Positions 9,370 through 17,902 of a stretch of DNA of 64,000 nucleotides are shown piece by piece. The position numbers were made by a program, and so were the translations under genes. How positions within the stretch are numbered: position 1 is the first letter of the stretch; each line of letters starts with the position of its first letter. The notes below the pieces were generated by a model. The model did no database searches. It was not told the DNA's origin and was given only the letters and a program-made list of their open reading frames with translations. Source of the DNA: Carboxylicivirga taeanensis (GTDB lineage: Bacteria > Bacteroidota > Bacteroidia > Bacteroidales > Marinilabiliaceae); assembly GCF_051851475.1 (NCBI RefSeq), contig NZ_JBPUSJ010000006.1, positions 1-64,000 on the forward strand, read 5' to 3'.

Positions 9370-10536
9370 TTATTCAATTACGATATAGTCTCCTTCAATT
9401 TTAAATTTCACATCTGTAATCCGTTCAATTAAGTCGATAGCATACTGAATGCTTTCATCCTTTTTAACGGCGCCGGTAAAGCGGATATTTCTTTGGTGTG
9501 GTTTGGTAAAAAAGAAATTGACGTTATACCACCGTCCTAGCTGATCACATATATATTCCAAATCTTTATTTTCAAACTCAAATACCCCATTTACCCAGGC
9601 CATTGTCATTGCTGCATCAACTTCCTGTATTTTGATACCATCTTGCCCTTTAACCGTAACCGACTGTTGGCCAGGTTCCAAAACTTGGCTATCCTTCAGG
9701 TAGTTTACCTTTACACTTCCCTCCAGTAACGTGGTAGCAACAAATGCCTGGTCATTATAACCTGATATGTTGAACTTTGTACCTAACACTTCTATTTCAC
9801 AGTCGTTAACCTGCACAATGAAAGGCTCCTGAGGATTAGTTACCACTTCAAAATAGGCTTCGCCAGTGAGCTCAACCTGTCGCTTGCCGGAGCTGAAACG
9901 AACGGGGAAGCGTAATTTTGAGTCTGCATTCAGCCATACTTTCGTGCCATCGGCCAGTATTAAGGAATACTCCCCGGCCCGAGGCACTTCTACTTCATTG
10001 TATATTAATTCCTTTGTTTGTAGTTCGTCGGGCTGATACTTTAGGTTGTTGGCCGAGTCCTTAGTGATGGTTGTGCCATCTTTTTCATCAAAAACCTGCT
10101 CTCCCTCATCGCTTAGCACACATCTGGAACCATCGGCTAATGTGAGCGTAGCGCGTCGTTCACCCGTTTCGGCCATGGCTTCGAAATCGTACTTGTGGGT
10201 AGGTTTTACTTTCGATAGTTCATACGCCACATACCATGCTGATGCCAATAACAAACCGGCAATAACCGCCGCATTGTATACCCAGGCGGGGATGCTTCGT
10301 TTTTTGGGGATCGTTATTCGCTGGTGGATTTTTTTCCAGGCCTGTTCTTTTTTTATAACCTTTAGCAGAGCCAGACCACGTGCTTTGCCATAAAGCCTGC
10401 ACGTATCAGTAAAGCGCTCTTTATGAGTAGCATCTAGCTGCAGCCACGCTTCTAAGGCGGCTTGCTCTTCTTTAGACATGTGGCCTTTCTGGTATTTAAT
10501 TACCCAGTCGAGTATCTCTGAATCTTTTATAGCCAT
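9370..10536 (-). CDS. FecR-family anti-sigma factor (locus A)
   Basis: 388 residues. A cytoplasmic N-terminal region of about 80 residues (sigma-binding) is followed by one membrane span (about 83-106) and a periplasmic FecR domain at about 150-300 with 'EVPRAGEYSLILADGTKVWLNADSKLRFP', a family hallmark. The C-terminal DUF4974-type region (about 310-388) has the short secretin/STN-like beta-alpha-beta pattern. It holds its ECF sigma factor inactive until the SusC STN domain signals ligand binding. The sigma gene lies 177 bases upstream, and a conserved TGTCACCC block sits in between. Confidence 0.92.
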   Translation of the reverse strand: MAIKDSEILDWVIKYQKGHMSKEEQAALEAWLQLDATHKERFTDTCRLYGKARGLALLKVIKKEQAWKKIHQRITIPKKRSIPAWVYNAAVIAGLLLASAWYVAYELSKVKPTHKYDFEAMAETGERRATLTLADGSRCVLSDEGEQVFDEKDGTTITKDSANNLKYQPDELQTKELIYNEVEVPRAGEYSLILADGTKVWLNADSKLRFPVRFSSGKRQVELTGEAYFEVVTNPQEPFIVQVNDCEIEVLGTKFNISGYNDQAFVATTLLEGSVKVNYLKDSQVLEPGQQSVTVKGQDGIKIQEVDAAMTMAWVNGVFEFENKDLEYICDQLGRWYNVNFFFTKPHQRNIRFTGAVKKDESIQYAIDLIERITDVKFKIEGDYIVIE

Positions 10537-10560
10537 TTTTCGAATTTAGGTTACTTCCCC

Positions 10561-10598
10561 GATGCTTTGATGCAAAGAAGTGAAAATGGGTGACATGT
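10561..10598 (-). promoter_or_regulatory. Candidate ECF-sigma promoter before fecR (locus A)
   Basis: On the minus strand this holds TGTCACCC (10588-10595), then TTTTC and TTTGC at fixed spacing. The same block precedes fecR in locus B (50060-50085), while the surrounding bases differ. It is 52 bases before the fecR start. The position and conservation suggest the autoregulated promoter used by the locus's own sigma factor; this is inference. Confidence 0.5.
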
Positions 10599-10713
10599 TT
10601 TCTGGAAAAAAATCACATTTTTCACTTTTGGGGGAATATTGACTTTTGGTTTTAAAGTTAATGAGCAATTAAGGTTACTGTTTATTACTAGAGTTTGGCA
10701 GGATTTCTCCTAT

Positions 10714-11271
10714 TTAGTGCAGGATAATACAAAGTAGCATGTTCAGCGAAGTTCGCAAGCGTTTAAGGGCTCTTGAAAGGGTGGTCTTAACGGTATTGAC
10801 TGAAATGCCCATTTCTTCCGCCACTTCTTTGTATTTCATGCTGCCAATTATAACGCTTTCGAATACTGCTTTAGCCTGGGGAGATAGTTTGTCTATTTCA
10901 GCAAACAGGCGTTCACGTTTTTCTTCCAGGTCTTCGTGCTGTTCATCGTCCGGTACTTCAACCATCAGTTCCAGCTCCTCATTAATGGCCTCCAGGCGGT
11001 AGCGGCTGTTGCTGCGCAGGTAGTTTAGCGCATTATTTTTAACAGCTTTGTATAGGTAGTTGCGTAAGGTAGAGGTAATCTGATCGGCTTTCTTGTTCTC
11101 CCAAAAAGTAATAAACACTTCCTGCACAATGTCTTCCGATTTATCAAAGGAGTCGATGTATCTGAGGGCAAATAAGCACAGGGGCTTGTAGTAATTGTCA
11201 AAAAGGAGACGTAAGCCAGATTCGTCACCCTTTTTCAACCTCGATATGATATCCCCATCACTTTCGCCCAT
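10714..11271 (-). CDS. ECF RNA polymerase sigma factor, FecI type (locus A)
   Basis: 185 residues. Sigma region 2 spans about 20-90 (DNYYKPLCLFALRYI, then DIVQEVFITFWENK for region 2.2/2.3) and region 4 about 120-170, with the helix-turn-helix YKEVAEEMGISVNTVKTTLS. The protein ends in a short hydrophobic tail (MLLCIILH), as its locus B relative does (TLLLLLI). It belongs to the Bacteroidetes FecI-like group encoded beside FecR and STN-SusC. It probably drives fecR-susC-susD expression. Confidence 0.93.
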   Translation of the reverse strand: MGESDGDIISRLKKGDESGLRLLFDNYYKPLCLFALRYIDSFDKSEDIVQEVFITFWENKKADQITSTLRNYLYKAVKNNALNYLRSNSRYRLEAINEELELMVEVPDDEQHEDLEEKRERLFAEIDKLSPQAKAVFESVIIGSMKYKEVAEEMGISVNTVKTTLSRALKRLRTSLNMLLCIILH

Positions 11272-11560
11272 CCTGCAACAAAACTAAGCATTCGGACGAA
11301 ATAATCAAATGGGCAGCGATCGCCTTCTATCCTTGTTTTAACGCTTGTTACATCAAATGTGAGTCTGTATCTGCCTAACAATCAATTGTGTTTGTTTGTT
11401 AATTAATATTATAAATTCTGAAATGCTCGATTGCCAGGGTGAAGTAGGTATAATTAAGCTTGTTTGTGCAGGCTTATTGCTTCCTATAAATGCTTGGAGA
11501 TTTAAGGCTTTACTTGTAATTTCGGAATTCACCAGAAATCATTTACTGTTCCAAAGATTT

Positions 11561-14458
11561 ATGAAAAGAGTTTCCATTTACCTGTCAGTATTAGTATTCT
11601 TTTTCCTTTTTATATTACCGGCCGCTGTGGCTCAAAAATTTGGGATCCCTGAGCTGGAGTATTTTAACCGTCGGCAGTATCAGGCTGCTACGCAAAACTG
11701 GAAAATCAGTCAAAGCAACAGTGACTTACTTTACTTTGGTAATAATGATGGTTTGCTGGAATATGACGGTGTGAACTGGCGCTTGCATAAAAATATGGGA
11801 GATATTATAGTGCGAAGTGTAAAGTGTATAGATGACAGGATTTATGCGGGTGGATACAATGAGTTTGGGTATTTTCAATATGATTCGTTGCACCATTTTT
11901 CCTATACCAGTTTATCGGTTCACCCCGAACTGAGAAATATTGGTAATATTTGGACAATTTTGGAATGGGGAGACAAAGTGGTTTTTCATTCACAGGCGGG
12001 TCTTTGTATTTTCGAAAATGATCAGCTGTTAGAACTCATTCCCGCCCGTTCGAGGTTTATTTCTGTTTTTCTGGTTAATGGAATGCTGTTGGTTCAGGAT
12101 GAGGCACAGGGATTAATGGAAGTGCGAGGTGTTAGCGCCTATCCTTTGCCAGGAGGTCAGGTGTTTGCCGGTAAAAATGTGTCATCAATTTTAGCCATTA
12201 ACGAAGGGAAAATAGCAATTGGTACCAGTAAGTCAGGAGTATTTATTTGGGATTTACAGTCCTTTACCCCCTGGGAGGTGGAGGTCAACGAGCGGCTCAA
12301 AGCTGCCAATATCTTTTGTGGAGCATCCTACAATGGCGAATATCTGGTGTTTGGAACCATTCAAAGAGGCGTCTTTATCACGGATATGGAAGGGCGGCTC
12401 GTTATGCAGGTCGATAAAGATAAGGGCTTGGTTAATAATACGGTTCTTAGTTTGTTTGTTGACAAAGAAGGAAGCATTTGGTGTGGTTTAGATAATGGGA
12501 TTGGTCGCATCAACCTTAAGTCGGGTATTTCTTTTTTAAACGGTTACTACGATTTGGGGACGGGTTACGTGATGGACTATTATAGAGGACGTTATTTTTT
12601 TGGAACCAATCAGGGGCTGTTCTCCATCGAGGAAGAAGATTTTTATAACCCCTTAAAAGGACGTAACCATTTCAAAAAAATTAGAGGAACGGAAGGACAG
12701 GTATGGTCCATTTTCCATGATGATACGGGTTTGCTTTGTGGGCATGATGCCGGAATTTTTTCGATTAATAATGGCAAAGCTGTGTCGATAACGCCTTCTT
12801 CGGTCAATGGAGTATGGAATTTTATAAAAATTCCCGAACAACCAGATTTGATGCTGGCAGGCACTTATTACGGTCTTGTCAGGTTGCAACGTGAGGGAGG
12901 GGTGTGGCGCTATAAAGGTCAGGTGGAGGGTTTCTCTGAATCTTCGCGGTATGCCGAATGGGACCAAATGGGAAAGCTTTGGGTGTCTCATGGTGAGTTG
13001 GGAATATTTCAATTAACATTTAGCAGCGACTATGAGTCTGTTACGTCGGTAAAGGAGTATTCTTTTAGTGAGTTTCCTAATAATAAAACAGGCATTGTGT
13101 CTAAAGTTAACGGAAGATTATTGTTTACTGGAAAGGAGGGCTACTACCAGATTAACTCTGAAGGTATTGGTGGAGTTGATGAAAGCTACAAAGCCTTTTT
13201 CGAACCAGGGAGTTATCCGGATAAGCTCATTGCAGATAAAAATGGGAATATTTGGTTCTTTATAAACAATAAAACAGGCGTGTTAAGGCGCCTTGAAGAT
13301 GGCAGTTATAAGAAAATCGTTTTTCCTTTTATTCCATTGGAACAGAAGTTGGTGTCGGCCTTTGAGTCTGTTTTTGTTAATGACAATAATGTGTTTTTTG
13401 GAATTGAAGATGGGTTTGCCCACTATTATGCTCAGGATAACAGCAACTTTCGACTGCCTTTTAAAGTGCACCTGCGTTCCTTTAAGGGCGCGAGTGATAG
13501 TGTGGAATATGTGTTGCATCAGCGAGAGGATCGTGAGGTGCAACAACAATTAATTCCAGCGTATCAGTTTAAGAAAAATGCGTTTGAAATTCATTATGCA
13601 GCAACATTTTATCAGGATGCGGAAGTGCAGTATGCCACCCGTTTGTCCGGACCTGATGTGCAGGTTTCTGAGTGGTCAACACAGCCCTTTGTGCAGTACT
13701 CTAAACTAAAAGAAGGGGATTATACTTTTACTGTAAAAGCCATCAATCGCTATGGTGTGGAAGCCATGCCCCTGTCGTTCAGGTTCAGCGTTTTGCCCCC
13801 CTGGTACCGTACTGTTTACGCAAAAATTACCTACTCCATTCTCATCGTACTGATGGTGGCATTTCTGACATATATTTTTAACCGTCGCATTGAGATAAGT
13901 CGCCAAAACGAAAGGATTAGGCAGCGGCAATACTATAAAGTTAGAGAGGAGCAGCTATCGAATGAAGCTTTGCGGAGTGAAAAGGAAATGATACGCCTTC
14001 GCAACGAAAAGCTTCGCAACGAAATGCTTTTTAAAGAGAAGGAGCTGGCGAATTCGACCATGAATATTATCCAGAAAAATGAATTTTTGGCCTCTGTTAA
14101 GGAGCGGCTAACCAGGATTAAAACATTGAAGGATACCTCTGAAATTGCTCACAAGCTAGATTTGTTAATCAAGAAGATTAACAAAGATTTGGATAGTGAA
14201 AGTCATTGGGAGGTATTTGAGTTGCATCTGGAGCAGGTGCACGAGGATTTTCTAAAGCGCTTAAAAGCTAAACACCCCGATTTGAGCTCTAAGGAACAAA
14301 AGCTGTGCGCCTATATTCGCATGGGTATGTCGTCAAAAGAAATAGCAGTTATCATGAATGTATCCTATCGGGCCATCGAAAACAATCGCTATCGCCTGCG
14401 TCAAAACCTGGGCCTTGATTCAGGCGAAAACCTTTCCAGGTACATTAACAGTATTTAA
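11561..14458 (+). CDS. SusR-like sensor-regulator with beta-propeller, Y_Y_Y and LuxR-type HTH
   Basis: 965 residues from the ATG at 11561; the open frame extends further upstream but only this start gives a signal peptide (MKRVSIYLSVLVFFFLFILP). The periplasmic part (about 25-660) has repeated 'G-x-I-W-x-G-L-x-x-G-I-x-R' blades of two-component-regulator propellers, followed by a Y_Y_Y domain (about 665-745, EGDYTFTVKAINRYG). One membrane span lies at about 750-773, then a coiled coil rich in Arg/Glu (776-840). A LuxR/GerE-type helix-turn-helix follows at about 907-953 (SSKEIAVIMNVSYRAIENN). There is no histidine kinase or response-regulator domain, so it is not a hybrid two-component system. 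It should sense glucan oligosaccharides in the periplasm and activate the PUL that starts 280 bases downstream. Confidence 0.9.
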   Translation: MKRVSIYLSVLVFFFLFILPAAVAQKFGIPELEYFNRRQYQAATQNWKISQSNSDLLYFGNNDGLLEYDGVNWRLHKNMGDIIVRSVKCIDDRIYAGGYNEFGYFQYDSLHHFSYTSLSVHPELRNIGNIWTILEWGDKVVFHSQAGLCIFENDQLLELIPARSRFISVFLVNGMLLVQDEAQGLMEVRGVSAYPLPGGQVFAGKNVSSILAINEGKIAIGTSKSGVFIWDLQSFTPWEVEVNERLKAANIFCGASYNGEYLVFGTIQRGVFITDMEGRLVMQVDKDKGLVNNTVLSLFVDKEGSIWCGLDNGIGRINLKSGISFLNGYYDLGTGYVMDYYRGRYFFGTNQGLFSIEEEDFYNPLKGRNHFKKIRGTEGQVWSIFHDDTGLLCGHDAGIFSINNGKAVSITPSSVNGVWNFIKIPEQPDLMLAGTYYGLVRLQREGGVWRYKGQVEGFSESSRYAEWDQMGKLWVSHGELGIFQLTFSSDYESVTSVKEYSFSEFPNNKTGIVSKVNGRLLFTGKEGYYQINSEGIGGVDESYKAFFEPGSYPDKLIADKNGNIWFFINNKTGVLRRLEDGSYKKIVFPFIPLEQKLVSAFESVFVNDNNVFFGIEDGFAHYYAQDNSNFRLPFKVHLRSFKGASDSVEYVLHQREDREVQQQLIPAYQFKKNAFEIHYAATFYQDAEVQYATRLSGPDVQVSEWSTQPFVQYSKLKEGDYTFTVKAINRYGVEAMPLSFRFSVLPPWYRTVYAKITYSILIVLMVAFLTYIFNRRIEISRQNERIRQRQYYKVREEQLSNEALRSEKEMIRLRNEKLRNEMLFKEKELANSTMNIIQKNEFLASVKERLTRIKTLKDTSEIAHKLDLLIKKINKDLDSESHWEVFELHLEQVHEDFLKRLKAKHPDLSSKEQKLCAYIRMGMSSKEIAVIMNVSYRAIENNRYRLRQNLGLDSGENLSRYINSI

Positions 14459-14619
14459 TCACGAAGAAAGAGCCTTGAGAAAAGTTTCTTTATTAAGTGT
14501 TAATAAATGTCCTTTTAAACAGGTGTGCGTATTTTGTAAGTGTGAGTAGCTGCTCGGGGTGGATAATTTTCTACGATATTTTCTAAATATCTAATAAATA
14601 GTGCTGTGGGATTTCTGAT

Positions 14620-14655
14620 GTGAGTTTTTAGTGAGTTATTGTGAGGTGCTGTGAG
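14620..14655 (+). promoter_or_regulatory. Four phased GTGAG repeats, possible operator of the glucan PUL
   Basis: GTGAG occurs at 14620, 14631, 14641 and 14651, i.e. every 10-11 bases, one helical turn. All copies therefore face the same side of the DNA. They end about 47 bases before the TAAGTTTG box. Such an array suits a dimeric or oligomeric activator, most simply the LuxR-type regulator encoded just upstream; this link is inference. Confidence 0.5.
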
Positions 14656-14701
14656 AGTTTAATGTGTAGCAAAAAATTAGTATTAATTAACATTGCGGGC
14701 G

Positions 14702-14709
14702 TAAGTTTG
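14702..14709 (+). promoter_or_regulatory. -7 box before PUL susC
   Basis: TAAGTTTG fits the Bacteroidetes TAnnTTTG -7 element, 29 bases before the susC start. I see no convincing -33 TTTG, which fits a promoter that needs an activator. Confidence 0.5.
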
Positions 14710-14738
14710 TGTCATTGAATCATTAAAATCCATTTATT

Positions 14739-17700
14739 ATGAAACACGTATTGGGGATTATTTTCTTTCTGCTGACACTGACTGGTCAGGCACAAGAAAT
14801 AACCGTTTCTGGAAAAGTAACGGGTACTGACGGGGCTCCGGTTCCGGGAGTGAGTGTCGTACTTAAAGGCACAACCGTTGGAACAATTACGACCATTGAC
14901 GGTGATTATACTTTACAAGCTAACATGGGCGATGTAATTGTATTCTCGTTTATAGGAATGACATCACAGGAAGTGACTGTTAGCTCTTCTACCATTAATA
15001 TTATTATGGAAGAAGAATTAACTGACCTGGATGAAGTTGTGGTAATTGGTTATGGGGTGCAAAAGAAAAGTGTTGTCACCGCAGCCATTAGTAGTGTGTC
15101 AGCTGAAGATTTGGAGTCCAGTACGCCCTCGAGAGTGGAGGATGTGCTGAAAGGACGCGTATCGGGTGTGCAGATTACACAAAGTTCTGGTCAGCCTGGC
15201 GCAGAGTCTAAAGTGCGAATCCGGGGAATTGGTACTGTTAACAATAGTGATCCATTATACATTGTTGATGGAATGGCTGTTAATGGTGGGATTAATTACC
15301 TGAACCCGGCTGATATTGAATCGGTTGAAGTCCTAAAGGATGCGGCGTCAGCTGCCATCTACGGAGCAAGGGCCGCCAACGGTGTTGTGTTGGTAACTAC
15401 CAAAAAAGGAAAGAAAGGTAAAGCTACTATCAGTTACGATTTCTCCTATGGGTGGCAGAACCCCTGGAAGAAGCGTTCAGTGCTAAATGCTGAAGAGTAC
15501 ATGGTTGTCATGAATGAAATAGCCTTGAATGATGGGAACAAAGCGCCTTATTCAGCTGAGCAGGTAGCAGCAGCCGGTGTGGGAACAGACTGGCAGGATG
15601 CCACATTTAACTATGATGCTCCCGTTCAGAACCACCAGGTGAGTTTGCACGGAGGTAGTGATAATGTATCCTACTTTTTGTCATTCGGATATTTTAACCA
15701 GGAAGGTATCGTAGGAGGTAACTACGATCGTTCTAACTTCGAGCGTTACAGTGTGCGTACCAATAATACGTATGAAGCTTTTGACTATGACCGCATGTTT
15801 GTGTCTAACCTGAAAATTGGTGTAACCGCTGGTTATTCGCGCGTGGTTTCATCAGGTATCGAAACCAACTCTGAGTTTGGTTCTATCCTGGGTAGTGCTC
15901 TGGCATTTAATCCATCTATACCTGTTTATGCAACCGACCCTGATGGCGTTTTGGCCGCACGACCAACCGCTGTAAAGGATAAGAATGGTCGTGTATTCTC
16001 CTTGCCACCTTCAGGATTCCAGGAAATTGCTAACCCTGTGGCTATGTTGAACGCACCTGAAAATAATCAGGATAACTCTGATAAGATTGTTGCCAACTTC
16101 TGGGGCGAGCTCGAATTATACGAAGGGCTAAAGTTTAAAAGTAGTTATGGTGTCGATTTAGCTTTTTGGGGAGGTGATGGCTACCGTTTCCCACATTTCC
16201 TGGCTTCACAAGGTAAAGACTATACCAGAAGCACCGTATGGTCAAATATGCACCGCGGCTTTACCTGGCAGGTGGAGAACACGCTGAGCTACAATAAAAC
16301 ATTTGCTGAGAAACATAATTTAGGCGTGCTGGTTGGGCAATCGGCGCAAGAGTATACTTCACGTCATTTGTATGGCGATGATTACGACCTGTTGGAAGAA
16401 GATCCGGCTAAAGCCGTAATTGATTATGCAACGGCCGACCGTGATGACGAAAGAACGGCTGGAGGAACCGATGGGGTAAGTGCAAAAACACTGGCTTCTT
16501 ACTTTGGTCGTTTGGATTATAACTACGATGAGCGTTACATGATTCAGTTAACTGTGCGTCGCGATGGTTCATCGAATTTCGGACCTGAAAACAAATGGGC
16601 CACATTCCCTTCTGTTTCCGGTGGATGGAACGTGACGAACGAAAGTTTTATGGATGGACGTCCAAACTGGTTTACCTACCTGAAACTGCGAGCCAGTTGG
16701 GGGGTTAACGGTAACGAAAATATTGGGGCATTTGCCTATACCAGTTTAATGGATGGCAATCAAAACTACTACTTTGGCAGTGGCGACAATCAGTACATGC
16801 AATACGGTAGCAGTCCTTCGCGCATTGCGAACCCTTATGTTATCTGGGAAGAGTCCGAGCAGTTAGACATTGGTTTCGACGCTCGTTTTTTCAACAGTGC
16901 ATTGTTATTTGGTTTTGACTACTATGTGAAGAAAACCAATGGCATGTTAATGGATCAGCCAATACCAAGTTATAATGGCAAGGGTGCCCCTATTGCCAAC
17001 ACTGGTGATATGGAGAACCGAGGTTTGGAATTTGAAATCTCTTATAAGAACAGTATTGGTGATTTTAAGTATAGTATTGGAGCCAATGCATCGTACCTTA
17101 AAAACGAGCTGATCAATTTGGGTAACGAGTCGGGTGAGACAGTCTACGAAAGTGGCGGTGCCTCTGGTGTTGGTGATTTTGTAAAAGGTAAAAACGGCGA
17201 AGTATTCCCCTATTTCTATGGCTATAAAACAGCTGGTATTTTCCAGAATCAGGCCGAAATTAACAACTACACTTACGTGAATGATCAAGGACAGACAGTG
17301 ATGATTCAGCCAAATGCTAAGCCTGGCGATGTGAAGTTTGTTGATTTAAATGGTAATGGCCTTGATACCGATGACCGTACCAAAATTGGTAAAGGGATGC
17401 CCGATTGGACCTTTGGTCTTAACCTGGGAGCCGAGTACAAAGGGTTTGATATGACGGCCTTCTTCCAGGGAAGTCTTGGTAACGATATCTTCGACTTTTC
17501 AACACGTGGCGATATTCCAATGATGAATCGTCCGGCCTGGATTCTGGATCGCTGGACGGGTGAAGGAACATCAAATACCATTCCTCGCCTGACTTCTAAA
17601 AACTACAACGATAACTGGGTATCATCTGACCTGTATGTAAAAGATGGATCGTATTTGCGACTTAAAACATTACAAATTGGTTATAACATCCCTCAGTCTG

Positions 17701-17882
17701 TTCTTAATAATTACATCAGCCGATGCCGAATTTATGTGATGGGTGAAAACTTATTTACACTGACTGGATATGATGGTTTTGATCCTGAAATTGCGTCTGG
17801 TGATTACACCACAATAGGTATTGACAGAGGTATCTACCCGCAATCGAGAACAATCTCAATTGGTGCCAACATTACTTTCTAA
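14739..17882 (+). CDS. SusC-type TonB-dependent glucan transporter
   Basis: 1047 residues with a signal peptide (1-18), no STN domain, a carboxypeptidase-regulatory-like domain (about 22-108, SGKVTGTDGAPVPGVSVVLK), a TonB-box-like VVVIGYG (about 100) and a plug to about 235 (DPLYIVDGMA, DAASAAIYGARAANGVVLVTT). The barrel fills the rest. The missing STN domain fits control by the SusR-like regulator instead of sigma/anti-sigma. First gene of the PUL; susD follows closely, then a surface glycan-binding protein and GH16, so the imported ligand is inferred to be beta-1,3-gluco-oligosaccharide. Confidence 0.94.
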   Translation: MKHVLGIIFFLLTLTGQAQEITVSGKVTGTDGAPVPGVSVVLKGTTVGTITTIDGDYTLQANMGDVIVFSFIGMTSQEVTVSSSTINIIMEEELTDLDEVVVIGYGVQKKSVVTAAISSVSAEDLESSTPSRVEDVLKGRVSGVQITQSSGQPGAESKVRIRGIGTVNNSDPLYIVDGMAVNGGINYLNPADIESVEVLKDAASAAIYGARAANGVVLVTTKKGKKGKATISYDFSYGWQNPWKKRSVLNAEEYMVVMNEIALNDGNKAPYSAEQVAAAGVGTDWQDATFNYDAPVQNHQVSLHGGSDNVSYFLSFGYFNQEGIVGGNYDRSNFERYSVRTNNTYEAFDYDRMFVSNLKIGVTAGYSRVVSSGIETNSEFGSILGSALAFNPSIPVYATDPDGVLAARPTAVKDKNGRVFSLPPSGFQEIANPVAMLNAPENNQDNSDKIVANFWGELELYEGLKFKSSYGVDLAFWGGDGYRFPHFLASQGKDYTRSTVWSNMHRGFTWQVENTLSYNKTFAEKHNLGVLVGQSAQEYTSRHLYGDDYDLLEEDPAKAVIDYATADRDDERTAGGTDGVSAKTLASYFGRLDYNYDERYMIQLTVRRDGSSNFGPENKWATFPSVSGGWNVTNESFMDGRPNWFTYLKLRASWGVNGNENIGAFAYTSLMDGNQNYYFGSGDNQYMQYGSSPSRIANPYVIWEESEQLDIGFDARFFNSALLFGFDYYVKKTNGMLMDQPIPSYNGKGAPIANTGDMENRGLEFEISYKNSIGDFKYSIGANASYLKNELINLGNESGETVYESGGASGVGDFVKGKNGEVFPYFYGYKTAGIFQNQAEINNYTYVNDQGQTVMIQPNAKPGDVKFVDLNGNGLDTDDRTKIGKGMPDWTFGLNLGAEYKGFDMTAFFQGSLGNDIFDFSTRGDIPMMNRPAWILDRWTGEGTSNTIPRLTSKNYNDNWVSSDLYVKDGSYLRLKTLQIGYNIPQSVLNNYISRCRIYVMGENLFTLTGYDGFDPEIASGDYTTIGIDRGIYPQSRTISIGANITF

Positions 17883-17902
17883 TCTGATTAAAGATGTTTA
17901 TT

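Noticed and set aside
1976..11271. Locus A as a polysaccharide utilisation locus
   Set aside because: It has SusC and SusD but no glycoside hydrolase, lyase or sugar transporter; thioredoxin-fold genes take their place.
11396..11560. Extra 55 codons at the start of the SusR-like regulator
   Set aside because: The upstream frame is open, but it would bury the signal peptide that begins at 11561.
14644..14655. AGGTGCTGTGAG shared with 48502-48513 as a common regulator site
   Set aside because: A single 12-base match in two unlike contexts; the second copy has no phased GTGAG array or nearby gene start.
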